From positions 1-16,992 of the forward strand of contig CANHUK010000001.1 in NCBI GenBank assembly GCA_947463755.1: a DNA stretch of 16,992 nt, given 5' to 3'. A model generated the notes under the pieces. The model was not told where the DNA came from and ran no database searches. It saw nothing but the letters and a program-made list of their open reading frames with translations. Positions 7,418 to 14,293 of the stretch are shown one piece after another. Source of the stretch: Chitinophagaceae bacterium (GTDB lineage: Bacteria > Bacteroidota > Bacteroidia > Chitinophagales > Chitinophagaceae). The position numbers and the translations under genes are program-made. Position 1 is the first letter of the stretch, and every line of letters starts with the position of its first letter.

Positions 7418-8014
7418 ATGGTTGGAATGACCACACGGACGAACGAAGCTGCACCTTGGAAACCGCAGGGCGGAGAAACCGCCTGGCAGGAATGGATGTA
7501 CCGGCTCGTGATCTGCCCCGAAGGCGAGGCCGCAGAACGGATCAGACAACTCAACGGAGGACGGGCGACAGAACCACTGCGTGCACAACTGCCATCCATC
7601 ACTCTGATCGCCTTCCGCGGACGCGAGGCCATGGAAGACACCATCATCCGCTGGGTGCAGCGCGTGTGCCGGATGCAACGGCGTTTCCCGATCAGCCTGG
7701 AAAAGCCCGAACGCCATCCGGCCGGCGGCTGGAGAATGGCCGTGACGGATACCGACACCCTGTGCGGACTATCGGAAAAACTGTCCGTGATCGACGACTA
7801 CATCCGCGCTTGCCGCATGGGGCCCGTCCACCGCGAAACAAACCACGCCTGTCGTCAGGAGGGGACATCCGGCATGAGCGCGATGCCGGACATACCGGCG
7901 ACAGACCAGGAAAGGCCGTTCACCAGCTTCATGGCCCATAGCCTCGTACTGACGCGACAGGCATACGCCGGCAGTACAACGGAGGTCGTCAACCTGTTCG
8001 CCTTCCTACCCTGA
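7418..8014 (+). CDS. Diverged 2H phosphoesterase-like protein (COG1514-like), catalytic motifs not conserved
   Basis: A 198-residue protein divergent from umuD. MYRLVICPEGEAAERIRQL (27-45), then LPSITLIAFRG (58-68), and the C-terminal FTSFMAHSLVLTRQ and VVNLFAFLP resemble the 2'-5' RNA ligase/2H phosphoesterase fold of Bacteroidota proteins. The fold's two HxT motifs are not intact: the first reads PSITL, with Ser60 where His is expected, and in the region of the second (about 136-160) I see no HxT or HxS. It is therefore probably not an active 2H enzyme, or the family call is wrong. Starts at 7418, 7427 and 7496 are all possible; the last removes a 26-residue extension and has an AGGA upstream. 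Shared promoter space with umuD suggests co-regulation. Function unknown. Confidence 0.6.
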   Translation: MVGMTTRTNEAAPWKPQGGETAWQEWMYRLVICPEGEAAERIRQLNGGRATEPLRAQLPSITLIAFRGREAMEDTIIRWVQRVCRMQRRFPISLEKPERHPAGGWRMAVTDTDTLCGLSEKLSVIDDYIRACRMGPVHRETNHACRQEGTSGMSAMPDIPATDQERPFTSFMAHSLVLTRQAYAGSTTEVVNLFAFLP

Positions 8015-8032
8015 TCAGCACGTGTTTACACA

Positions 8033-8974
8033 GTGCAGAAAGGCCGGAAAAACGAACATCGACACAGAAAAATCACCCCGGAATCCGTTGATCACGACGA
8101 GGTGGAGAAGGCCTTGCGTGTGACTTTTACCAAAACAAGTCACATGGCCGGAAAAGAACAACGGAACAGGATCAGTCTCGACGATCAACTCAGGATCGAA
8201 AACGAGATCATCAAGATGAAACTTATGCTCGAATATGGTGCCCGGTTCGGTAGCGGACAGGATTCGGAAAAAATGGAGCCCGCCCTCGAACACGCCTTCC
8301 TCAAACACGTGCTCGCCATGGAAGAGGCACACCGGAACGGAAAAAACCTGACGGTGTTCGAAAAGATCGGCAGCCCGGCCGATATCCGCCCGGCGGAGGA
8401 ACTTTCGGAAGACGAACTGCCGGAAGCACTGCGGGAACTGCAAGAACGACTGGCCGGACATGGGATAGAGGTACGGCCGGTGGAAAAGAACATCGATCCG
8501 GAAGCATTCTACCGCTTCCTGACCAAAGACCTGATGGAGATCTGCGTGCTCGACAGCCCCGGTATCCATTGCTTCCTGTTTGAAGCGCACCCTGCACCGG
8601 AAGGATCCCGCCTCGAACGCATTGCTCAGGAAGCATGCCTCCAATCCATCATCTCCGGAAAGGCACCGCTCGGAGAAATTACCAAAGAAAGGCCCCTGCG
8701 GCTGAACGGATTCGACCATCACGACCGCACCTCCATCCAGCAAAGACTGATGAGATTCAGGGCTCCGTATGAGGATGTGCTCGGACTCGACAAACGGATC
8801 TACCGCACCATCATGGAACAAGATACCTGCACCGTCCACGGCTCGCATGAAACCGCACTATGCATGAAAGACCGCTGCGAGATCATCCGCGGTGACTGGT
8901 TCGTGACCTTCCAGCGGAGCAGATCAGATGAATGGGGCATTGCCGAGATCGACATCGATGGACTGAGGATTTGA
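8033..8974 (+). CDS. Conserved-looking protein of unknown function
   Basis: A 313-residue soluble protein that I cannot assign. The N-terminal half is charged and helical, with a distinctive stretch LRIENEIIKMKLMLEYGARFG (from residue 53) that I recall from unnamed Bacteroidota proteins, followed by an acidic helical region (about 80-150). The last 110 residues look alpha+beta, ending in GDWFVTFQRSRSDEWGIAEI, which hints at an NTF2-like C-terminal domain (weak). No signal peptide or membrane segment is seen. The frame opens with a GTG at 8033, 18 bp after the 2H-like gene; an ATG at 8144 would give 276 residues. No clear ribosome-binding site supports either. It is probably co-transcribed with the 2H-like gene, so it may belong to the same damage-response unit. 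Confidence 0.65.
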   Translation: MQKGRKNEHRHRKITPESVDHDEVEKALRVTFTKTSHMAGKEQRNRISLDDQLRIENEIIKMKLMLEYGARFGSGQDSEKMEPALEHAFLKHVLAMEEAHRNGKNLTVFEKIGSPADIRPAEELSEDELPEALRELQERLAGHGIEVRPVEKNIDPEAFYRFLTKDLMEICVLDSPGIHCFLFEAHPAPEGSRLERIAQEACLQSIISGKAPLGEITKERPLRLNGFDHHDRTSIQQRLMRFRAPYEDVLGLDKRIYRTIMEQDTCTVHGSHETALCMKDRCEIIRGDWFVTFQRSRSDEWGIAEIDIDGLRI

Positions 8975-9067
8975 AACTGCGGACGGCATGTCCGATAAGA
9001 ATTTTCACTGTCGGCATGGCCGGATTCTGAGCGGCTTTCAATAACTTGAACTCAGACGCCCAATGCC

Positions 9068-10186
9068 ATGACCCAGACCGCCATCACCAGATACCCGGCC
9101 ATCGACCTGCTGCGGGGGATCACTGTTTGCTTCATGATCATCGTAAATACCGGCGGATCGGGAGCCGAGCCTTACGCGCTGCTGCAACATGCGGAATGGC
9201 ACGGATTCACACCGACAGACCTGGTATTTCCGACCTTCCTGTTTGTCGTGGGAAATGCACTGGCCTTCACCATGCCGAAACTGCAGGCCATGGAAGATAA
9301 ACAGGCGGTATGGAAGATCCTGAAACGCACTGCCCTGATCTTCGGACTTGGCTATCTGATGTACTGGTTCCCATTCGTGCGCTTCGATGAAAGCGGCGGT
9401 TGGACATGGAAACACATCTCGGAAACCCGCATCCTCGGCGTGCTGCAGCGCATCGCCCTCTGCTATGGTATCAGCGCGCTCTTGCTCCGCTCGCTGAATG
9501 TCAGAGGCATTTGGATCACCGGCCTGCTGATATTGCTCGGATACTGGGCACTCATGGCCTGGGGTGGTGAGTACACCATCGAAAACAACCTGGCCAGGCA
9601 GATCGACAGACTGCTGCTCGGAGATGCACACCTGTACCACGGAGATGACATCGCGTTCGATCCTGAGGGACTCCTGAGCACCCTGCCGTCCCTGATCAAT
9701 GTATGGGCAGGCTACCTCGCAGCCGAACACATCCGCAGGAACGGTGATCGTTACAAAGTCGTTGCCGATCTGATGATCGCTGCCATGGTGATGCTGTTCG
9801 TCGCCTATCTGTGGGACCGGCTGTTCCCGGTCAACAAGAAACTGTGGACAAGCTCCTTCAGCCTGCTCACCGGCGGCCTCTCGATGGCCCTCCTTGCACT
9901 GCTCATCTTTCTGACGGAAATACACAGATATAAGGTGGGTGCGGGATTCTTCGGGGCATTCGGCAGAAACCCGCTGTTCATATACCTGCTGTCTGAACTC
10001 CTGGCCATCCTGATGTGGGCCATACCTGCCGGAAATCGGTCCGTGTACGAATATGTGAACGACATGCTCTTCCAGTCCATCCTGCCGGGCGCGAATGGGT
10101 CCCTGCTTTTCGCTGTTACTTTCATGTTCATCTGCTGGATCGCCGGACGCATCCTCGACAGAAAGCGGATCTACATCCGCGTATGA
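9068..10186 (+). CDS. HGSNAT-like multi-pass membrane acyltransferase (DUF5009/COG4299), copy 2
   Basis: A 372-residue paralogue of the protein at 3388-4536. It keeps YPAIDLLRG (9-17), QHAEWHG with the putative catalytic His41, TPTDLVFPTFLF, FDPEGLLSTLP, FGRNPLFIY and the C-terminal KRIYIRV. The asparagine-proline segment of copy 1 (NNPGSW) is replaced by NTGGSG, and loops differ throughout, so the duplication is not recent. It should transfer acetyl groups across the inner membrane to an unknown sugar acceptor. It starts 93 bp after the unknown gene; that gap has only short hairpins (for example CGGAC/GTCCG at 8980-8994). It converges on the SRAP gene with only 3 bp between stop codons. Confidence 0.88.
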   Translation: MTQTAITRYPAIDLLRGITVCFMIIVNTGGSGAEPYALLQHAEWHGFTPTDLVFPTFLFVVGNALAFTMPKLQAMEDKQAVWKILKRTALIFGLGYLMYWFPFVRFDESGGWTWKHISETRILGVLQRIALCYGISALLLRSLNVRGIWITGLLILLGYWALMAWGGEYTIENNLARQIDRLLLGDAHLYHGDDIAFDPEGLLSTLPSLINVWAGYLAAEHIRRNGDRYKVVADLMIAAMVMLFVAYLWDRLFPVNKKLWTSSFSLLTGGLSMALLALLIFLTEIHRYKVGAGFFGAFGRNPLFIYLLSELLAILMWAIPAGNRSVYEYVNDMLFQSILPGANGSLLFAVTFMFICWIAGRILDRKRIYIRV

Positions 10187-10189
10187 CGA

Positions 10190-10978
10190 TCATGCCGTCA
10201 GTAAAGGCAATTCCGGATATGTGAATGGCTGCGTCGGATCGGCCGCCTCCCTGAAATCCTTACGGATCGTCTGCGCATGCATCTGTGCCGACGGATACTG
10301 CCACGTAGCCAGCGCACGGAGTTCTGTTTCCGGCAGGTCCGCCCGGATCCACGCCTCGGCATGATCCTCGTCCAGGATCAGTGGCATGCGTTGTTTGCGA
10401 TTGTGCACCTCCGACATCAGCGCATTCGCTGCGGTGGTTACGATCGCAAAGGTCTCCATCGTCTCACCCGTCTCCTGATCCGTCCACGGCTGCCAGATGC
10501 CACCCATGAAGAAATATTCATGACCGGGCAGCGTAATGTGATACGGATATGCCTGATCCTTTTTCGAGCCAGGGGGTGTGAAATGCCTCCATTCGTAGAA
10601 GCCGGATGACAATACCAGGCATCTCCGCTGCTGAGCCGCCTGTTTGTAGGATACCTTTTCCAGCATCTCTTCGCCAATCGCGTTCAACGTATTTCTGGGC
10701 GGATCGCGCCTGCCCGTCTTTGGATTCAGACCGCCATGCCTGAAATGCATCCAGTCTGCAGCTGTTCGGACATAAAAGGGAACCAACTCCCAGTGCATCA
10801 GCACCAGGTCTGCATCCTTGCCGCCATCTTTCGGCCGTAATACAGGCCACTGGCCATAGGCAAACCCACTCTGCATCGGGCGCTGCAACTCCGGCCTGAA
10901 AGACCCGATCTCCTGCTCGATCTTCTTCAATCGAATGTGCTCGGCGCGATTTACATTGATCCCGTTGTAAAAACACAT
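10190..10978 (-). CDS. SOS response-associated peptidase family protein (SRAP; YedK/HMCES-like)
   Basis: A 262-residue SRAP protein. Members bind abasic sites in single-stranded DNA and form a thiazolidine crosslink through the N-terminal cysteine, protecting the lesion during replication. Cys2 (MCFYNG) is present and becomes N-terminal once Met is removed. Other active-site residues are Asn99 (NTLNAIGEE), Glu129 (SGFYEWR) and His192 (EVHNRKQRMPLIL), the last with a two-residue insertion relative to the common HNRMPxIL. The family often sits with umuDC-type genes; here it is 3 kb away. No copy of the umuD palindrome lies upstream. TACATTAG shortly upstream resembles a -7 box but lacks a -33 partner. 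Confidence 0.93.
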   Translation of the reverse strand: MCFYNGINVNRAEHIRLKKIEQEIGSFRPELQRPMQSGFAYGQWPVLRPKDGGKDADLVLMHWELVPFYVRTAADWMHFRHGGLNPKTGRRDPPRNTLNAIGEEMLEKVSYKQAAQQRRCLVLSSGFYEWRHFTPPGSKKDQAYPYHITLPGHEYFFMGGIWQPWTDQETGETMETFAIVTTAANALMSEVHNRKQRMPLILDEDHAEAWIRADLPETELRALATWQYPSAQMHAQTIRKDFREAADPTQPFTYPELPLLTA

Positions 10979-11064
10979 ATCCTAATGTACGAATTCAGCA
11001 TGTTATGATGCAGTGATGCCCCGGTGTTGCGATAAAAGTCGCATGAATTGAGTTATTTCGCGGG

Positions 11065-11508
11065 ATGATCATGGACGACGAACATTTCATGAAGATGGCC
11101 CTGACCGAGGCGCAAAAGGCGTTTGATGCCGGGGAAGTACCTGTTGGAGCCATCGTCGTGGCCGGTGGCCGCATCCTTTCACGAGGACATAACATGGTGG
11201 AACGCCTGAATGACGCCACCGCACACGCCGAAATGATCGCCCTGACCTCCGCTTTCAACCAGATCGGTGCCAAATACCTGACGGAAGCAACGCTGTACGT
11301 CACCCTCGAACCCTGTCTGATGTGCACAGGAGCCATCTACTGGAGCAAGATCGACCGCATCGTTTGGGGTGCAGATGATGAGAAGAACGGACATCGGCAT
11401 TTCACGGGCGATAACTGGGCGTTTCACCCTAAGGCTACCATCACCCGGGGCGTACTTGCGCAGGAGGCGGCCGAACTGATGAAAGCGTTCTTCCGCGCCA
11501 GACGCTGA
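11065..11508 (+). CDS. tadA: tRNA-specific adenosine deaminase (TadA-type nucleoside deaminase)
   Basis: A 147-residue zinc deaminase. His54-Ala-Glu56 (TAHAEM) and Pro83-Cys84-x-x-Cys87 (EPCLMC) supply the zinc ligands and proton shuttle. The N-terminal block MALTEAQKAFDAGEVPVGAI is typical of TadA, which converts A34 to inosine in the tRNA-Arg(ACG) anticodon. Length is close to the family norm. The distal part (ADDEKNGHRHF) is less canonical than in E. coli TadA, so a related guanine or cytosine deaminase cannot be ruled out, since this family is often duplicated in Bacteroidota. A second in-frame ATG lies at 11071. It is divergent from the SRAP gene across 86 bp and precedes sodA, which has its own promoter. 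Confidence 0.8.
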   Translation: MIMDDEHFMKMALTEAQKAFDAGEVPVGAIVVAGGRILSRGHNMVERLNDATAHAEMIALTSAFNQIGAKYLTEATLYVTLEPCLMCTGAIYWSKIDRIVWGADDEKNGHRHFTGDNWAFHPKATITRGVLAQEAAELMKAFFRARR

Positions 11509-11594
11509 TGCCCGACAGGCTTCATCCGTGACATAAAATTTGTCGTTTTTCCTGCATCATTCAAGTTCGCTGAACAGGCTGAACTGAATGGGCT

Positions 11595-11602
11595 TACCTT
11601 TG
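11595..11602 (+). promoter_or_regulatory. sodA promoter -7 element
   Basis: TACCTTTG is an exact match to the Bacteroidota -7 consensus, placed 25 bases before the ATG at 11627. It shows that the in-frame ATG at 11588 lies upstream of the likely transcription start and is not used. The -33 element is weak (TTCG at 11566-11569, 25-base spacer). Confidence 0.6.
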
Positions 11603-11626
11603 TTTTTTCAAAAAAAAACCAAGAAT

Positions 11627-12226
11627 ATGCCATTCACATTAGCACCCCTGCCTTACGGCCATGATGCACTCGAACCCCATATCGACACCACGACGATGCA
11701 GATACATCATGGTAAGCATCACCAGGCGTATGTTGACAATCTGAACAAGGCCATCGCAGGAACGGAGCATGAGGGAAAGAGCCTCGGGGAACTCGTGGCT
11801 GTCGCAGGCACCATCTCCCCGGCTGTCCGCAACAACGGCGGAGGACACTGGAATCATACCTTCTTCTGGGAATCCCTCGCACCCAACGCTGGCGGGCCCC
11901 CCACCGGTGCGCTGGCCGCTGCCATCGATGCTGCCTTTGGATCCTTCGATGCCTTCAAAGAGAAATTCAGCACCGCCGGCATGACCCGATTCGGAAGTGG
12001 CTGGGCCTGGCTGATCGTTAAGGACGGTGCACTCCACATTAGCAGCACCCCTAACCAGGATAACCCGCTGATGGACGTCGCAGAAGTGAAGGGAACCCCG
12101 ATCCTCGGCGTCGATGTATGGGAACACGCCTACTACCTGAAATACCAGAACCGCCGGGCAGATTACCTGTCTGCCTTCTGGAATGTCGTCAACTGGAACA
12201 AGGTGGCGGAAAGATTCGGAAAGTAA
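11627..12226 (+). CDS. sodA: Superoxide dismutase, Mn-type (Fe/Mn family)
   Basis: A 199-residue cytoplasmic enzyme that converts superoxide to oxygen and hydrogen peroxide. Metal ligands are His27 (MQIHHGKHH), His77 (GHWNHTFFW), Asp163 and His167 (DVWEHAYY). The second-shell Gln is at 144 in the C-terminal domain (TPNQDNPLM) and the N-terminal position is Gly (NNGGGHWNH), the pattern of Mn enzymes; Fe or cambialistic use is possible. Start chosen at 11627 because [19 protein letters not shown] is the family's normal N-terminus and a -7 box separates it from the upstream ATG. A strong hairpin follows the stop. Confidence 0.95.
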   Translation: MPFTLAPLPYGHDALEPHIDTTTMQIHHGKHHQAYVDNLNKAIAGTEHEGKSLGELVAVAGTISPAVRNNGGGHWNHTFFWESLAPNAGGPPTGALAAAIDAAFGSFDAFKEKFSTAGMTRFGSGWAWLIVKDGALHISSTPNQDNPLMDVAEVKGTPILGVDVWEHAYYLKYQNRRADYLSAFWNVVNWNKVAERFGK

Positions 12227-12250
12227 GATCGGTCCATCAATGATCCATAC

Positions 12251-12284
12251 AAAGAGGGCACGGGTTATGATCCGTGCCCTCTTT
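12251..12284. terminator. Bidirectional hairpin terminator between sodA and yidD
   Basis: AAAGAGGGCACGG (12251-12263) pairs perfectly with CCGTGCCCTCTTT (12272-12284) around an 8-base loop. The 13-bp stem has a GC-rich core with A/T ends, lies 24 bases after the sodA stop and just beyond the yidD stop, and could end both converging transcripts. The T-tracts are short. Confidence 0.85.
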
Positions 12285-12287
12285 CAT

Positions 12288-12551
12288 TCATGGTACCGGA
12301 TCATATCCCGATCCGCCCCAGGGATGACATCTTGAAATCCTTCTGACAGCCAGCCAGGTTCCCCGGATCGGTCCATGACGACGCAACGCCGTGATCGCAT
12401 AGGCAGAACAGCTTGGCGTGTACCGGCACTTCGGCGGCAGCATGGGAGAGATCACCCATTGATACACGCGAATGGGCGCCACCAACGGAAAGATCAGCAA
12501 CCACCGCCACAGCGGAGGTCCGGGTTCACCCTCAGACCGATGATCGCACAT
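12288..12551 (-). CDS. yidD: Membrane protein insertion efficiency factor YidD
   Basis: An 87-residue protein with the family motifs [10 protein letters not shown] (42-51), [20 protein letters not shown] and the terminal GGSGYDPVP. YidD is a small membrane-associated protein that helps YidC insert inner-membrane proteins. The segment [22 protein letters not shown] is the expected amphipathic or hydrophobic N-terminal helix. Its start overlaps the end of rnpA by 20 bp, so translation is probably coupled. The rnpA-yidD order is widely conserved. The first 13 residues are longer than usual, but no closer ATG is present. Confidence 0.93.
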   Translation of the reverse strand: MCDHRSEGEPGPPLWRWLLIFPLVAPIRVYQWVISPMLPPKCRYTPSCSAYAITALRRHGPIRGTWLAVRRISRCHPWGGSGYDPVP

Positions 12552-12927
12552 ATCGCTGTTGAAGTTTTTGAATGATCCCGGCCACCTGCTTCATGACAAC
12601 CTCCTGGTCAGGCAGGGTCCGGCCCCGATAGATCAGGAATACGACCAGCCGCTCCGTCCGTCCCATAAAATATGCTCTCAGTGGAAGCTGCTGTAATCGC
12701 CAGGCCTCCCGCATCAGCCGCTTGACACGATTACGGTCCACCGCGTGCCTGAACTGCCTGGCGGGGGCACTGAAACCCACCTGAACGCCGCCCTCCGCAT
12801 GCGGTTCGATCAAGTGAAGGGCGCGGACCTGATCCACCGATATGCCCTGCGCAGAAGCGAACAGCGCTGCAATGGTCTTCCGGCTCTTCAGCCGCTCAGT
12901 GCGTGGAAGCGTATATCTCGCGTTCAA
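12532..12927 (-). CDS. rnpA: Ribonuclease P protein component
   Basis: A 131-residue basic protein that binds the RNase P RNA and helps mature tRNA 5' ends. [13 protein letters not shown] (11-23) and the RNR motif [13 protein letters not shown] (65-77) are diagnostic. The open frame starts with TTG at 12927; no ATG lies at the expected place, so a TTG start is likely because [16 protein letters not shown] is the usual N-terminal length. It lies between rpmH and yidD as in many bacteria, but a terminator-like hairpin separates it from rpmH, so some transcripts may not reach it. The segment usually rich in Lys ([11 protein letters not shown]) uses Arg and Gln instead. Confidence 0.92.
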   Translation of the reverse strand: MNARYTLPRTERLKSRKTIAALFASAQGISVDQVRALHLIEPHAEGGVQVGFSAPARQFRHAVDRNRVKRLMREAWRLQQLPLRAYFMGRTERLVVFLIYRGRTLPDQEVVMKQVAGIIQKLQQRYVRSSV

Positions 12928-12944
12928 TGGCGCAGGCTTGAAAC

Positions 12945-12985
12945 AGGTAAAACAAAAATAGCCCCGGTATGAATACCGGAGCTAT
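12945..12985 (-). terminator. Intrinsic terminator or attenuator between rpmH and rnpA
   Basis: In the minus-strand transcript AUAGCUCCGGUAU (12985 down to 12973) pairs with AUACCGGGGCUAU (12970 down to 12958), 13 pairs with one G-U. It is followed by TTTTTGTTTT. The loop is very tight (two bases, so the top pairs probably open). It lies 25 bases after the rpmH stop. Confidence 0.8.
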
Positions 12986-13009
12986 GAAAAATATCGGATA
13001 CCCCCCGAA

Positions 13010-13165
13010 TTACTTCTGTTTGAATTCGTCGGAGACCGTAAGCTTGTGACGTCCCTTGCGGCGACGGCTGGCCAGAACCTTACGACCATTGGCCGTTTGC
13101 ATGCGCTTGCGGAAACCATGAACAGACTTCCGGCGGCGGCGATGGGGTTGAAATGTACGTTTCAT
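13010..13165 (-). CDS. rpmH: 50S ribosomal protein L34
   Basis: A 51-residue highly basic protein. It begins [20 protein letters not shown] and contains [19 protein letters not shown] and LTVSDEF, matching L34 over its full length with a slightly longer C-terminus (ends EFKQK). L34 is a late-assembling large-subunit protein. It is upstream of rnpA as in most bacteria. Its likely promoter is in the 3' end of murI, giving an untranslated leader of about 100 bases. Confidence 0.97.
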   Translation of the reverse strand: MKRTFQPHRRRRKSVHGFRKRMQTANGRKVLASRRRKGRHKLTVSDEFKQK

Positions 13166-13268
13166 TGTGTTAGTGCATTAACGCGTTGCTGTAAAATGGG
13201 ACGGGAGAACGACCCTGTTACTCATTCCATCCACAGGTCACCACACCCGTAGATTTGTGAAAGGATGG

Positions 13269-13299
13269 CGAAGGTATGAATTTTTTAGAGAATCACCAA
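13269..13299 (-). promoter_or_regulatory. Predicted rpmH promoter
   Basis: On the minus strand TTG (13299-13297), a 20-base spacer and TACCTTCG (13276 down to 13269; seven of eight matches to TAnnTTTG) form a Bacteroidota-type promoter with the same spacing as the umuD promoter. The -33 element overlaps the last murI codons. The start would be near 13262. Confidence 0.55.
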
Positions 13300-14168
13300 C
13301 CGGTTTCCGACGATAACCTGATATGGGCAGAAGAAATGAGCCCGGGGTAGAAATGGGCGGCCTCCCGATCGAAGATATCAGCCCTGTCCGTCGTGTAGAA
13401 TGTTCGGGAACCTACTCCCGAGTCAGCACCTGAAATGCGCTGCCTCATCTCCGGATGCCTGTCAAGATAATCCCTTAAACTCTCCGCAACGATGGCTCCC
13501 TGCTCGATCACCCTGACACCTGCAGGCAGGAACCGGCGGATCCGATCGGCCAGGAGCGGAAAATGCGTACAAGCCAGCAGGATCGTATCAATATCAGGAC
13601 ACCGACTCAGCAAGGCATCCGGATACTTTCGGATGAAAGGATCAGCAGATGGATCCAGGTACTCGCCGGTCTCGATCAATGGCACCCAGATCGGACAGGC
13701 CTGCTGCCACACCCGAACCTTGGGAAAGAATTTGCGGATCTCCAGCGGATAGGATTCCGAACGCACCGTACCATCGGTCGCCAGTATGCCGACATCCCCT
13801 GACTTCGTATAAGCGCCGATCACTTCCGCCGTAGGCCGGATCACACCCAGGACCCGACGGTCTGGTGCCCACAACGGCAGATCATGTTGCTGGATATTGC
13901 GCAACGCTTTGGCCGATGCCGTATTACAGGCCAGGATCACCAGATGACACCCCTGAGCAAAAAACCACCGCACCGCCTCACGGGTATATGCATACACCGT
14001 CTCAAAAGAACGCGGGCCATATGGCGCCCGGGCATTATCTCCAAGATAGATGAAATCATGGCCTGGTAGATGCCTGACCAGGGAAGACAAGATCGTCAGC
14101 CCTCCATATCCTGAATCAAATACACCGATCGGACCCTTTTCGGATGAGGCAAGGCTCGGTATCTGCAT
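13293..14168 (-). CDS. murI: Glutamate racemase
   Basis: A 291-residue enzyme that makes D-glutamate for peptidoglycan from L-glutamate. The two catalytic cysteines are Cys81 (LACNTASA) and Cys200 (LACTHFPLL), with Asp18-Ser19 (VFDSGYGGL), the block YLGDNARAPYG (41-51) and His202. Length is slightly above the common 260-280 because of an N-terminal MQIPSLASSEKGP extension and a C-terminal tail. It is the next gene after the bamA-skp-skp unit, a familiar Bacteroidota order, but a strong terminator lies between. I see no Shine-Dalgarno sequence before the ATG. Confidence 0.96.
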   Translation of the reverse strand: MQIPSLASSEKGPIGVFDSGYGGLTILSSLVRHLPGHDFIYLGDNARAPYGPRSFETVYAYTREAVRWFFAQGCHLVILACNTASAKALRNIQQHDLPLWAPDRRVLGVIRPTAEVIGAYTKSGDVGILATDGTVRSESYPLEIRKFFPKVRVWQQACPIWVPLIETGEYLDPSADPFIRKYPDALLSRCPDIDTILLACTHFPLLADRIRRFLPAGVRVIEQGAIVAESLRDYLDRHPEMRQRISGADSGVGSRTFYTTDRADIFDREAAHFYPGLISSAHIRLSSETGW

Positions 14169-14224
14169 ACGGGCGAGACAGATTTGGTGATCGCCGTCCC
14201 CTGAATATCACGGGACACAGGCTT

Positions 14225-14268
14225 AAAAAAAAAGGGAAAGAGGACCACACCGGCCTTCTTTCCCTTTT
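14225..14268 (-). terminator. Intrinsic terminator after the bamA-skp-skp unit
   Basis: On the minus strand AAAAGGGAAAGA (14268 down to 14257) pairs with TCTTTCCCTTTT (14241 down to 14230) around a 15-base loop, followed by a run of nine T (14233 down to 14225 includes the end of the stem). It lies 26 bases after the second skp stop and separates that unit from murI. Confidence 0.88.
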
Positions 14269-14293
14269 ATTCAAATACGTTGGGATAATATTC

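Noticed and set aside
8015..8848. 277-codon minus-strand frame opposite the unknown gene
   Set aside because: Cannot be fully excluded because neither strand has a named product, but the plus frame has typical charged-helix composition and natural continuity with the upstream gene, while the minus frame is Phe/Cys/His-rich like a shadow.
8980..8994. Small hairpin after the unknown gene as a terminator
   Set aside because: Only five pairs and no T-tract; could occur by chance at this GC content.
9038..9925. 295-codon minus-strand frame opposite acyltransferase copy 2
   Set aside because: Antisense shadow, Gln/His-rich and without any recognisable motif.
13166..13292. Possible replication origin near rpmH
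   Set aside because: Only one poor DnaA-box-like site (CCATCCACA), no box cluster, and neither dnaA nor dnaN nearby.
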